Shown: piece after piece, positions 17,883 through 26,467 of the stretch
Numbering within the stretch: position 1 is the first letter of the stretch
Layout: each line of letters starts with the position of its first letter
From: UBA4802 sp964509195
Lineage (GTDB): Bacteria; Spirochaetota; UBA4802; UB4802
NCBI GenBank assembly: GCA_964509195.1
Contig: CAZDWJ010000011.1
Span: forward strand, 1 to 64,000
Direction: 5' to 3'
DNA length: 64,000 nucleotides
Position numbers and translations under genes: made by a program
Notes under the pieces: generated by a model
Databases searched by the model: none
The model's input: the letters and a program-made list of their open reading frames with translations, nothing else
What the model was told of the DNA's origin: nothing

Positions 17883-18951
17883 TAACCTTGAAGCAATTGT
17901 AGAAAAAGTGGATGCAGGTATCCCTGTCACTGACGAGGATGCGTATACAATGCTATCTACCAATGACATTATAGGCCTTTCTGCGATTGCTCATAAGGTA
18001 AAAACAAAATTGCACGGCGTAAATGTCTTCTATGGCGTCAATATGAACCTAAACTATACTAATATTTGCATACTGCGCTGTCCGCTGTGTGCATTCTCAC
18101 GTAATAAAGGTGATGGCGATGCATATTGTTTATCACTTGAAGAGATAGCTCAAAAGATTGAAAACGCAGGTGATATTGATGAGGTGCACATCGTTGGTGG
18201 ACTTCATCCCGATCTTCCGTTTTCATATTATGAAGAGATGCTACACACAATAAAGTCACTGCGTCCTTCCATTCACATTGTGGCATTCACTGCAGTGGAA
18301 TACGATTATATGTCGCAAAAGTTCACTATTCCGCTTGATGAGCTGTTTCAACGCTTGAAAAATGCAGGCCTTGGGTCAATTCCTGGCGGTGGGGCAGAAA
18401 TCTTTGCACCTGAGGTAAGGGAAACCATCGCCCCAAAAAAAATAAGTGGAAAGCGCTGGCTTGAAGTGATGGAAGCGGCTCACAGAAACGGAATTAAAAC
18501 CAATGCCACGATGCTTTTTAACCACATTGAAAGTACACATCACATCGTTGACCATATGAGTAAGATTCGCACATTGCAGGAAGAGACAGGTGGCTTCAAA
18601 ACTTTTGTGCCACTGGTTTTTCACCAGGAACATACAGGGGTCAAAGCTAAACGTAAAGAACCAACTGGATTTGATATACTGCGCATCTATGCAACAGCAC
18701 GCATTTACCTTTACAATGTGCCGCATTTAAAAGCACTGTGGATGTATGTGGGTGAAAAGATGACGCAGGTGCTTTTGCAGTGTGGTGTGGATGACATTGG
18801 CGCAACCTATTACGATGAAAAGGTTGTGCACAGTGCAGGGGCAAAAACGCCTGCGTGGGGGTCAGAGCCATTTTTACAGCACTTAATCCGTGATGCAGGC
18901 TTTACACCGTTACGCGTCAATGCAAGCTATATTCCCACAGCGTCAAGGTAG
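17863..18951 (+). CDS. mqnE: Aminofutalosine synthase
   Basis: A 362-residue radical SAM enzyme joining the chorismate-derived enolpyruvyl benzoate to an adenosyl group in the futalosine menaquinone pathway. The cluster motif CILRCPLCAF (C-x3-C-x2-C) is near residue 66, followed by VHIVGGLHPDLPF and GLGSIPGGGAEIF, typical of the MqnC/MqnE/CofH group. Its place next to mqnA and mqnC separates it from CofH. ATG 17863 with GGA upstream is favoured over an in-frame start at 17833. Confidence 0.9.
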   Translation: MKIISDSNLEAIVEKVDAGIPVTDEDAYTMLSTNDIIGLSAIAHKVKTKLHGVNVFYGVNMNLNYTNICILRCPLCAFSRNKGDGDAYCLSLEEIAQKIENAGDIDEVHIVGGLHPDLPFSYYEEMLHTIKSLRPSIHIVAFTAVEYDYMSQKFTIPLDELFQRLKNAGLGSIPGGGAEIFAPEVRETIAPKKISGKRWLEVMEAAHRNGIKTNATMLFNHIESTHHIVDHMSKIRTLQEETGGFKTFVPLVFHQEHTGVKAKRKEPTGFDILRIYATARIYLYNVPHLKALWMYVGEKMTQVLLQCGVDDIGATYYDEKVVHSAGAKTPAWGSEPFLQHLIRDAGFTPLRVNASYIPTASR

Positions 18952-18953
18952 AT

Positions 18954-19763
18954 ATGAAATTAGGCTATATAAATTATCTTAACTGTTTTCCCTTTTATTA
19001 CCATATGTTCCACCTTGCACCAGTTACAGGTGTTGAAGTGGTGCCTGCATATCCAAGCAAGCTTAATGCAATGCTCATTGAAGGAAAGCTACACATGAGC
19101 CCTATATCGTCTGCGGCGTATGCTGAAGGACATGACATCTTGCAGCTTTTACCTGATTTTTGTTTAAGTTCAATTGGGTATGTGCGTTCAGTAATACTTG
19201 CAAGCAAAAAGCCAATTGAAATGCTTGATAACTGTACGGTAGGTTTGTCCAGTGCATCGCAGACGTCGGTGGTGCTTTTGAAAATACTTTTACAAAAATT
19301 TTATGGTCTTACACCGCACTATGTTAGCTCTGACCCTTATGCAACGCTGCACAATTGTGATGCAAAGCTTGTCATTGGTAATGAGGCAATGATGCACGAG
19401 AGTGAGCCGCTGCCGTATATCTATGACCTTGGAGATCTATGGCTTCAGAAAACAGGTTGCCCTGTTGTCTTTGCGGTGTTTGCCCTTCGCAGCGATGCTC
19501 TGCCGCACTATGCTGATACCATTGATGCCGTGTGTGCGTCATACCGAGCTTCCCTTGACACGCTGTATACCAATCCCGCTGACCTTATTGTAAAAGCACG
19601 ACAGCGATACCCTGACGTTGCCTATGATATTGCAAAGTATTATACATTGCTTAAATATGAGTTTACGCAGCAACTTAAAGAAGCTTTGCTTGTGTATTAC
19701 TCTTTAGCATCCAAGTTAAAGCTGTTGCCACCAGTTCCATCATTACAATTTTTTGGGCGATAG
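18954..19763 (+). CDS. mqnA: Chorismate dehydratase
   Basis: A 269-residue periplasmic-binding-protein-fold enzyme that converts chorismate to 3-[(1-carboxyvinyl)oxy]benzoate, the first futalosine-pathway step. Family features are LGYINYLNCFPFYY at the start, MSPISSAAYAEG, LSSASQTSVVLLKILL and LVIGNEAM with YDLGDLW. It follows mqnE by two bases. Its end carries a copy of the iterated motif (GCGATAGTTAC). Confidence 0.92.
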   Translation: MKLGYINYLNCFPFYYHMFHLAPVTGVEVVPAYPSKLNAMLIEGKLHMSPISSAAYAEGHDILQLLPDFCLSSIGYVRSVILASKKPIEMLDNCTVGLSSASQTSVVLLKILLQKFYGLTPHYVSSDPYATLHNCDAKLVIGNEAMMHESEPLPYIYDLGDLWLQKTGCPVVFAVFALRSDALPHYADTIDAVCASYRASLDTLYTNPADLIVKARQRYPDVAYDIAKYYTLLKYEFTQQLKEALLVYYSLASKLKLLPPVPSLQFFGR

Positions 19764-19772
19764 TTACTGTGC

Positions 19773-20843
19773 ATGAAATCCATCGATCAAATTTACCAGG
19801 CTATACTTGATCGCAGGCGGATAGATTCGGATGACGCCGTTTCCCTGTATCATTACGATATTGCCACGTTAGGACGTTTGGCTGATATACGCCGTGAACA
19901 GATAGTCCCCGGCAATGAGGTGGGTTTTGTCATTGACCGCATCATAAACTATTCCAACAGGTGTGTGGCTATGTGTAACTTCTGCGCGTTTCACGCGCGT
20001 GCAGGGAAAATACCACCATACGACCTTACTATGGATGAAATTCTAAAAAAAATTGAAGAGCTTGTTGCAATTGGTGGCACGCAGGTGATGCTGCAGGGGG
20101 GATTGCATCCTGAGTATACACTGCCACGCTATGTAGATATGGTAAAAACAATCAAAGAGCATTTTCCCTTTATATATTTACATTCATTTTCGCCTTCTGA
20201 AGTAGTGCATATTGCAAAGCAAAGCAATAGCAATATTGATGAGGTAGTAGGTGCGCTGCAAACTGCAGGCCTTGATTCCATACCAGGTGCATCTGACCTT
20301 TTGGTTGACGAAATACGTAGGAAAGTAAGCCCACGTAAAATAACAGTGAGGGAGTGGTGTGATGTGGTGCGCTCAATCAAGCGACACGGTATGCACACTA
20401 CCGCAACCATGACCTACGGCATGGGGGAAACATTACAGCAGCGAATACAGCATCTATCGGTGGTGCGGCAAATGCAGGATGAAACAGACATCATTATGGG
20501 ATTTATACCATGGTCTTTTTCACCAAAGGGGACATATATGGAAGATATTATGCCAGCAACCGGCCTTGATTACTTAAAAACTGTCGCCATATCCCGAATT
20601 TTTCTGGACAATGTGCCATATCTTCATGCAGGATGGCTTACTGAAGGGCTAGGTCTTGCGCAAATTGCACTTGCGATGGGTGCAAACGATATGGGCGGCA
20701 TCTTGATGGAAGAAAAGGTGGTTAAAGCAACAGGAGTAACTACAACCACCAACATAATGCAATTATGTGATATAATTATTAATGCAGGAAAAATCCCGGT
20801 ACAGCGCGATTCAAAATACCGGCCTATCAGGAGATATGCATGA
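19773..20843 (+). CDS. mqnC: Cyclic dehypoxanthinyl futalosine synthase
   Basis: A 356-residue radical SAM enzyme that cyclises dehypoxanthine futalosine. The motif NRCVAMCNFCAF (C-x3-C-x2-C) is at about residues 63-74, followed by MLQGGLHPEYTLP, GLDSIPGASDLL and FIPWSFSPKGT. It overlaps menG through ATGA. It is clearly distinct from the mqnE paralogue upstream, so both radical SAM steps of the pathway are present. Confidence 0.93.
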   Translation: MKSIDQIYQAILDRRRIDSDDAVSLYHYDIATLGRLADIRREQIVPGNEVGFVIDRIINYSNRCVAMCNFCAFHARAGKIPPYDLTMDEILKKIEELVAIGGTQVMLQGGLHPEYTLPRYVDMVKTIKEHFPFIYLHSFSPSEVVHIAKQSNSNIDEVVGALQTAGLDSIPGASDLLVDEIRRKVSPRKITVREWCDVVRSIKRHGMHTTATMTYGMGETLQQRIQHLSVVRQMQDETDIIMGFIPWSFSPKGTYMEDIMPATGLDYLKTVAISRIFLDNVPYLHAGWLTEGLGLAQIALAMGANDMGGILMEEKVVKATGVTTTTNIMQLCDIIINAGKIPVQRDSKYRPIRRYA

Positions 20844-21616
20844 AGTATAAAATTGATAATGATACCCCTCATGAACGAAAGGCAAAGATACGTTCAATGT
20901 TTGATTCCATTGCCAGAGGCTATGATAGGGCAAACCGTATATTATCGTTAGGGATAGACCAGTCGTGGCGTAAAACAGTTGTACAGCACTGTGAATGCTC
21001 ACAGAAGGATGTTGTGCTTGATATATGCTGTGGTACAGGAGACCTGTCGGCATTAATCCGCGGTACAGGTGCGCACGTGGTGTCGCTTGATTTTTCATAC
21101 AACATGATCAAAAAGGGCAGGGAAAAGGGCAACATCGATGAGCTTGCAACCGTTGCCGATGCGTCAAAATTGCCATTTAAAGATAACATCTTTACTAAAG
21201 TTTGCATTTCGTTTGGCATTCGCAATATTCCTGATATTGACATATTCCTTGAAGAAGTATACAGGGTTTTACGACCTGGGGGTACATTTATTATTCTAGA
21301 ACTCACGCGTCCGCGGTATAACATTTTCAGGTTGTTGTACTTCTTTTATCTTTACACAGTGTTACCGGTGCTGGGTGGTATCATAGCCGGTAGTTACAAT
21401 GCATATCGCTATCTTTCAAAAACTATACACACCTTTATTGATCCTATCACATTAACTGCAATGGAGGAAAAACACGGCTTTATAGACATTACGTGTAAAT
21501 CAATGACATTGAGCATTGCAACAATGTACAAAAGCAGAAAGCCACCAGCAGAGACATCATTTCTTTCAATACCACTGTCTAAACATTCACAGCCAAATAA
21601 TGTTATTATCCATTAA
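20840..21616 (+). CDS. menG: Demethylmenaquinone methyltransferase
   Basis: A 258-residue class I SAM methyltransferase of the UbiE/MenG family, performing the last step of menaquinone synthesis. Visible are FDSIARGYDRANRILSLGID, the SAM-binding DICCGTGDLSALI (about 54-66), SFGIRNIPDI and EVYRVLRPGGTFIILELTRP. The C-terminal 20 residues exceed the usual length. Its end overlaps the convergent aminotransferase gene by 11 bp. Confidence 0.93.
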   Translation: MKYKIDNDTPHERKAKIRSMFDSIARGYDRANRILSLGIDQSWRKTVVQHCECSQKDVVLDICCGTGDLSALIRGTGAHVVSLDFSYNMIKKGREKGNIDELATVADASKLPFKDNIFTKVCISFGIRNIPDIDIFLEEVYRVLRPGGTFIILELTRPRYNIFRLLYFFYLYTVLPVLGGIIAGSYNAYRYLSKTIHTFIDPITLTAMEEKHGFIDITCKSMTLSIATMYKSRKPPAETSFLSIPLSKHSQPNNVIIH

Positions 21617-22514
21617 AGTAGTACAGATATTTATCTGACAATGGATGATTGCCAGCAATCAGTGAAGCAACGTTATCCTGTATTATGTGTGTGATAGCTC
21701 CGGGAACTGGCCTAAATGTAATGTCATCGATGCTTTCAATTGGCTGGATATTATTGACACTGCCGCTAAAAAAAGCTTCTGAATATTGATGTATGCTATC
21801 TGCTGGGATGTTGCATTCCATAGCAGGAATCCCAACGTTATGTGCTATGTCCAGAACAATCATACGTGTTATGCCAGGCATAATTGAATGCAGGGTAGGG
21901 GTATAGAGGCTCTGACCCCTTACAAAGAAGATGTTGGCTGTAGCAGCCTCTGCTATATTACCTTTAGTATCAATAAGGATGGCATCAGAATATCCCTTTT
22001 GTTTTGCCTCCATCTGGGCAAGGTAACTATTCACATAGTTTCCTGCAACCTTTGCGTGGACAGGGACTGTTACCGGGTCAATCTTTCTGTAGCTGCTTAT
22101 ATGTGCACGGGCTGGCATTGAAAGTTCTTCGATATTGAAATTGAGTGTTGCATAATCGATGCAAAATATTGCAAGCGAAACCTTTGGTGAATGCGGGACA
22201 ATGGTAAGCTCCAGATCATCGTCAAAGTATGTAAAGAATTTCACAAGGCCATTTGTAACATTGTTGGCTTTAGTGCAGGCAACTATCGCTTCTATTATTT
22301 CATTTTCATTATATGGGACATTAATGTGTATTGCCCTGGCACTGTTGAAAAACCGCTGGCAGTGCTGGTGTAATCCTAACAATGCGCTGCCGTTTTTATT
22401 GGTAACTATCTCCAATACTTCAAATATTGCTGTGCCCCTGCCAAAGCTGTGCGAAAGCAGTGAAACTTTTGCGTTGTGCATCTGGGTTAATGTTCCATTT
22501 ATCCATGCATGCAT
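21606..22514 (-). CDS. Class IV PLP aminotransferase (branched-chain aminotransferase or aminodeoxychorismate lyase type)
   Basis: A 302-residue fold-type IV PLP enzyme. The catalytic lysine is probably in VHAKVAGNYVNSYLAQ (about 160-175); ILIDTKGNIAEAATANIFFV and the cofactor loop TPTLHSIMPGITR are typical. Such enzymes transaminate branched-chain amino acids, use D-amino acids, or cleave aminodeoxychorismate for folate; sequence alone does not decide. The ATG at 22514 is preferred to an in-frame start four codons earlier. Confidence 0.88.
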   Translation of the reverse strand: MHAWINGTLTQMHNAKVSLLSHSFGRGTAIFEVLEIVTNKNGSALLGLHQHCQRFFNSARAIHINVPYNENEIIEAIVACTKANNVTNGLVKFFTYFDDDLELTIVPHSPKVSLAIFCIDYATLNFNIEELSMPARAHISSYRKIDPVTVPVHAKVAGNYVNSYLAQMEAKQKGYSDAILIDTKGNIAEAATANIFFVRGQSLYTPTLHSIMPGITRMIVLDIAHNVGIPAMECNIPADSIHQYSEAFFSGSVNNIQPIESIDDITFRPVPGAITHIIQDNVASLIAGNHPLSDKYLYYFNG

Positions 22515-22734
22515 GAGCAATCCCAAGTAAAAATGTTAGTATGTATTTCACGATAAATTAGAATGCATGTAACACATAAGCGTGTACAAAGTCAAACCAA
22601 TAAATTAATTTTATCGTCAACTAGAGAAATAAATGTTTACATATACGTAAAACTAAAAAAACATTAGTATTAGTCTTGCTTTACATACAGTTGTGATAGT
22701 ATCTTGAAAAAAACATTAATATTAATTACATACG

Positions 22735-22983
22735 GTGGTGTATGTGGGGGTTCTTCTTATTCTTTGTATTATTCTTATATTATTTGTTGTGTTACTACTG
22801 ATGATGAAGGTGAAAATCTTTTCAAAGGATTTTGGCCACAAAAAAGGGGTGCTCAATCAGCATGTGCATACATTGTACGGATTGATGCTAACCTATGGGG
22901 TTGCGTTTATCAGCTATGGTTACTACAGCGTTACCGGTATTGCCATTGAAATTTTTGAAAGATTCTTCTTTGCCTTTTCATAA
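22735..22983 (+). CDS. Possible small two-span membrane protein
   Basis: An 82-codon frame from a GTG, encoding a strongly hydrophobic N-terminus (VYVGVLLILCIILILFVV) and a second segment LYGLMLTYGVAFISYGYY. The topology is SecG-like, but SecG signature residues are missing. It has no good ribosome site and overlaps the 3' end of the opposite lipoprotein gene by 61 bp, so it may not be real. Confidence 0.3.
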   Translation: MVYVGVLLILCIILILFVVLLLMMKVKIFSKDFGHKKGVLNQHVHTLYGLMLTYGVAFISYGYYSVTGIAIEIFERFFFAFS

Positions 22984-23711
22984 TTTGGGTCTATTGCAAC
23001 TGCTTCTTTAAAGTCCTTTTTAGCTTGTTCTATTAGTTTTTTGGCTTCTTCCTTTTTGCCTTCTTGTGCCAACTTTTTGGCTTCTTCAACGGTTAGCTCA
23101 CCTTTGTAGTTTTTCAGTGAAGCTTCAACTGATTTTGTTTCAATCTTTGCTAAAATAACACTCTTTTCGTTTTCGGTCAAAACAACATCAACAATCTTAG
23201 TGATCTTATCCACAAGTTCTTTCACCAGTGCAAAGAAAGTATCAGTTTTGCCATTCACAAAGGCTGTCTGGAGCTGAACACCTTTTTCCACGGAGAATAC
23301 CTGTGTTTCAATGCGCAGCATGCCATTCATTTCCATGAAGGAGCCTTTGAGGATATAATGTGCACCGGCTAAATTACCCAGTTTAACCATTGTTTTTGGG
23401 TCGATCATGCCGGCCTGCTGTAATTCCTGTTCGGCAACAATATCTTTCATAGCTTCTTTTGATATAATATTAAATACACCAATAGACTCAAGGTCGGTCA
23501 TAAGCATTGATGCAAGTCCATATTCCCACGGCTCAAATTCAGCAGCACGGCTTTTGGGAGTAGAGTTATAAAAATTAAAAATTAAAAGACCCTTTCTCAA
23601 TTCACGGGGTGTGTTTCTCAATGTCTTTACTTTGTCGTGCGAAGAGCAGGAAAAAACAAAAGATAGCACCAGCACTAATACCATGCTAAAAACTTTTTTG
23701 TTGTAACGCAT
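22923..23711 (-). CDS. CsgG-like lipoprotein with C-terminal helical repeat
   Basis: About 262 residues. A signal peptide with a lipobox-like SFVFSC (cysteine near residue 22) predicts an outer-membrane or periplasmic lipoprotein. The centre resembles the CsgG/TolB-N fold: YGLASMLMTDLESIGVFNIISKEAM, then QAGMIDPKTMVKLGNLAGAHYILKGS. The C-terminus is Lys/Glu-rich with one TPR-like unit ending in AIDPNYEKAKKNL. A role in envelope transport or stress is plausible for the fold but unproven. Confidence 0.75.
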   Translation of the reverse strand: MRYNKKVFSMVLVLVLSFVFSCSSHDKVKTLRNTPRELRKGLLIFNFYNSTPKSRAAEFEPWEYGLASMLMTDLESIGVFNIISKEAMKDIVAEQELQQAGMIDPKTMVKLGNLAGAHYILKGSFMEMNGMLRIETQVFSVEKGVQLQTAFVNGKTDTFFALVKELVDKITKIVDVVLTENEKSVILAKIETKSVEASLKNYKGELTVEEAKKLAQEGKKEEAKKLIEQAKKDFKEAVAIDPNYEKAKKNLSKISMAIPVTL

Positions 23712-24182
23712 ATGCACCCTCATGATATCGCAGTAGCAAATTTATAGCACATTGTAACAATAAATTCAATATACTATTTTAAAAGATAACAGTATCTAAT
23801 AGTGTCTATTAAAAATGTAAAACAAAAAATAAATATTTTTAAAATTTTTTTAAGCGATAATTGCAGATAGAATCTTTTACCATTGGGCTCAATGCAAAAT
23901 ATTCACTCTTTGTATTAAAAATTATTGTAACAAAACGGATGCAATAACTTTTTTGTAAAAAACCACTGCCTTCATCCGGATTATATCCATTGTCCATCAG
24001 CATATACTGCTTTACCATTTTAGCTTTTTGACGTTACATCATTCATGCAGCAAGACACTCACGGTATATTTATATATATTTTTTTAAAAAAAGATTTTAA
24101 TATGGAATGAAGATGCAATTGAAAATGAATCAACCTTTAAATTTGCCAATAATTAAAAAAATATTGACAAATATTCATCAAA

Positions 24183-24212
24183 ATAATATGAGTGAGTTAT
24201 CACTCATATTAT
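24183..24212. promoter_or_regulatory. Perfect inverted repeat, probable operator
   Basis: Thirteen-base arms (ATAATATGAGTGA and its exact complement) flank the spacer GTTA. The inner core TGAGTGA-N4-TCACTCA has the form of TetR-family operators. TTGACA starts 19 bases upstream, so a bound repressor would cover the promoter. No T-run follows on the plus strand, which argues against a terminator. Confidence 0.5.
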
Positions 24213-24476
24213 ATAATAATACATTATGCCGATAATAGTATGGAAAGCATGATTACCATTAATGCTCTTATAAATGTTAGATAATAATGTTATTAAATAT
24301 ATTCTTTGTTTTGGTGATACATATAACGTTATGTATCCAGATATCAGCAAAATTTATTATTTATCGTTTTTAAGTAAATCAAGGGGAAGATTGAAGCTAG
24401 GGTATAATAATGATTGTGTGTGTGTGGAGGTTATACAGAATAAACCATGAATATTATATCGAAATCGATAAAATGC

Positions 24477-24504
24477 TTGACATTTTCAATATCCATGCTA
24501 AACT
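24477..24504 (+). promoter_or_regulatory. Putative sigma-70 promoter
   Basis: TTGACA (24477-24482) and TAAACT (24499-24504) with a 16-nt spacer, about 60 nt before the zinc-ribbon gene. Confidence 0.4.
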
Positions 24505-24569
24505 GCAAAGGAAGTATACAGATAAATTAAATAGTGGGATTTTTGTTATGAATAAACGGAGGCGTATCC

Positions 24570-24749
24570 ATGCTGGAGTACAATGTAAAGAATGAGTACG
24601 AGCTCATTGCCAAGCATTGCCCCAAGTGCCATGCACTGGTAATGGCAGCGGTAATTAAAACTTTAAAGGGTGAAATCTTAAAGTACAAAGATATCCGCTG
24701 TTCAAGCTGTGATTGGCAAAGCCCGTTAGCTCAATTAAAAAGTTCTTGA
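24570..24749 (+). CDS. Small zinc-ribbon protein
   Basis: A 59-residue protein. CPKC (residues 17-20) and CSSC (about 44-47) form a four-cysteine zinc ribbon of the kind found in small nucleic-acid or rubredoxin-like proteins. ACGGAGG lies nine bases before the ATG. There is no signal peptide. It stands alone between the gene-free region and ndk; its function is unknown. Confidence 0.7.
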   Translation: MLEYNVKNEYELIAKHCPKCHALVMAAVIKTLKGEILKYKDIRCSSCDWQSPLAQLKSS

Positions 24750-24889
24750 AAAAAAAGAGCTATTCAGAGTAATAGCACTGCCATAGTCAACACATCGTTC
24801 TGTGGTCAATAAGTTGACATTATATATAGTATAGTGTTAACATATACACAGAGAATGGGATCCTTAAAACAAAAAATAGAGGTAAAACT

Positions 24890-25396
24890 ATGGCAGTAGA
24901 ACAGACACTAGTCATCATAAAACCAGATGGACTTGTAAAGTCATTAACTGGCAATATCCTGACCCGCCTATCAGAAGCAAAATTAATCATCGTTGGTGCA
25001 AAGGTTGTTCGAGTTTCAAGAGAACTTGCTGAAAAACATTATGAACCTTTAAAGGACAAGCCTTTTTTTGAGGAGTTAATTCAATATATCATGGGTGAAT
25101 TGCATAAGACGTATCGTGTTGTAGCATTTGTGTATGAAGGCGAAGATGCTATTAAAAAAGTAAGGGATATTGTTGGTGACACCAATCCAGAGAATGCAAA
25201 TCCTGTAACAATTAGGGGAGCATACGGAAGAATCACAACAACCGGTGTGTTTGAAAATGTTGTGCATGCATCATCAAGCCCGGAGGATGCTGAAAAAGAA
25301 ATCAAGTTGTGGTTTGAGCCTCAGGAGTTGGTTAAAGTCATCTATCCTGTAAAGGAAATTACAGTTGAAAAAGTCACAAGGAAGGTTTGGGCATGA
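24890..25396 (+). CDS. ndk: Nucleoside diphosphate kinase
   Basis: A 168-residue NDP kinase, equilibrating nucleoside di- and triphosphates. It starts VEQTLVIIKPDGL; the active-site segment is NVVHASSSPEDAEKEI, with the phosphorylated histidine before ASS. TIRGAYGR replaces the usual TIRGDFG. It is longer than typical (about 140-150 residues) because of a C-terminal extension, a feature of archaeal and some bacterial forms. GAGGT precedes the start. It lies just before adk. Confidence 0.9.
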   Translation: MAVEQTLVIIKPDGLVKSLTGNILTRLSEAKLIIVGAKVVRVSRELAEKHYEPLKDKPFFEELIQYIMGELHKTYRVVAFVYEGEDAIKKVRDIVGDTNPENANPVTIRGAYGRITTTGVFENVVHASSSPEDAEKEIKLWFEPQELVKVIYPVKEITVEKVTRKVWA

Positions 25397-25449
25397 GAAT
25401 TAAATAGCTCTTAGCCCATTCATAATATAATGTTTTGGAGGATTTATTA

Positions 25450-26097
25450 ATGCATATAATACTATTAGGTGCACCGGGAGCTGGTAAAGGAACTATCGCC
25501 AAAATGCTTGTTGAAAAATATGGAATAGTGCAGATTTCTACCGGTGATATTTTGCGCCAGGCGGTAAAAGAAGGTACTGAAGTTGGTAAAAAAGCAGCAG
25601 AGTTTATGAATACCGGTACATTAGTTCCGGATTCAATAATAATGGACATAATTGAAGAGCGGATAGAAAGGCCAGATTGTACCAAAGGTTTTATATTTGA
25701 TGGGTTTCCACGAACCATACCTCAGGCACAAGAACTTGAGAAATTACTTGCAAAAAAGAACATGTTAATTGATGCAATCATAAACCTTGAAGTACCTGAG
25801 GATGTTGTGATGCGCAGGCTTACCAGCCGCAGAACGTGTTCAAATCCAGAATGTCAGGCAATTTATAATATCTATTCAATGCCGCCAAAAAAAGATGGTA
25901 TATGTGATAAATGTGGCAGTGCACTGGTGCAGCGTGATGATGAAACAGAGGAGGCAATAAAGGTGCGCCTTACAACATACTATGAAAAGACACAACCTCT
26001 GATTGATTATTACAAGAATCACAAAGCCTATTTTGAAGTGTCTTCACTGGTAGCCAAGGAAACATTTGATGAAATAGTTAAGCGTTTAAAGGTGTAA
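25450..26097 (+). CDS. adk: Adenylate kinase
   Basis: A 215-residue long-form adenylate kinase. HIILLGAPGAGKGT is the Walker A loop, followed by STGDILRQA, DGFPRT and RLTSRRTC. The LID carries four metal-binding cysteines (CSNPEC and CDKCG), so it is a zinc-type enzyme. ATG 25450 has GGAGG upstream; an in-frame start at 25435 overlaps that site. A terminator follows. Confidence 0.97.
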   Translation: MHIILLGAPGAGKGTIAKMLVEKYGIVQISTGDILRQAVKEGTEVGKKAAEFMNTGTLVPDSIIMDIIEERIERPDCTKGFIFDGFPRTIPQAQELEKLLAKKNMLIDAIINLEVPEDVVMRRLTSRRTCSNPECQAIYNIYSMPPKKDGICDKCGSALVQRDDETEEAIKVRLTTYYEKTQPLIDYYKNHKAYFEVSSLVAKETFDEIVKRLKV

Positions 26098-26151
26098 TAA
26101 AAAATTCTTTACAAAATAACCCTATATATTATTTATACTGTGATATAATTG

Positions 26152-26177
26152 AAAAGACGCCTTCATAAGGCGTCTTT
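26152..26177 (+). terminator. Intrinsic terminator after adk
   Basis: AAAGACGCC-TTCATAA-like loop-GGCGTCTTT forms a perfect stem and ends ten bases before tRNA-Ser. Confidence 0.8.
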
Positions 26178-26186
26178 AATTCGTAT

Positions 26187-26275
26187 GGAGAGATGCCTGA
26201 GAGGTCGAAAGGGGCGGTCTCGAAAACCGTTGTTCCGGGTGACCGGGACCGAGGGTTCGAATCCCTCTCTCTCCG
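26187..26275 (+). tRNA. tRNA-Ser (anticodon CGA)
   Basis: An 89-nt type II tRNA. Acceptor GGAGAGA pairs with TCTCTCC; the T arm is GAGGG-TTCGAAT-CCCTC, the anticodon loop CTCGAAA gives CGA, and there is a long variable arm. Discriminator G; the CCA end is not encoded. Confidence 0.95.
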
Positions 26276-26355
26276 AATGCAAGCAGTATAGGTTCTCAAA
26301 CATTATTGACAATACCAAGCGTCAAAGCAATGATGTAATAACGCAGATAATTCTT

Positions 26356-26440
26356 GGAGAGATGTCTGAGAGGCCGAAAGAGCACGGTTGGAAACCGTGT
26401 GTAGCGAAAGCTACCGGGGGTTCGAATCCCCCTCTCTCCG
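26356..26440 (+). tRNA. tRNA-Ser (anticodon GGA)
   Basis: An 85-nt type II tRNA with the same acceptor stem as the previous one. Anticodon stem CACGG/CCGTG with loop TTGGAAA gives GGA. Discriminator G; no encoded CCA. It lies 80 bp after tRNA-Ser(CGA) and 27 bp before dnaX. Confidence 0.95.
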
Positions 26441-26467
26441 AAGAAAAACAGGATTCTAAAGGGTAAT

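Larger units (their letters stand above)
23712..24569. other. 850-bp stretch without a supported protein gene
   Basis: Very AT-rich. It holds the 30-bp inverted repeat at 24183-24212, a TTGACA at 24164-24169 beside it, GCCGATAA at 24228-24235 (identical to a sigma-28 -10 element but without a good -35), and a promoter for the small zinc-ribbon gene. A 61-codon frame at 24410-24595 looks like a chance frame because the well-supported zinc-ribbon gene overlaps it. A non-coding RNA start is possible. Confidence 0.45.

Noticed and set aside
24228..24235. GCCGATAA as a second sigma-28 promoter
   Set aside because: The -10 is perfect but the -35 position reads TTATATAA, far from TAAAGTTT.
24410..24595. 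61-codon plus-strand frame upstream of the zinc-ribbon gene
   Set aside because: No ribosome site, unlikely composition, and it overlaps the better-supported zinc-ribbon start in another frame.
26187..26440. Tandem serine tRNAs as an island attachment site
   Set aside because: No integrase gene or duplicated 3' end nearby; dnaX follows at once, so this is an ordinary tRNA pair.
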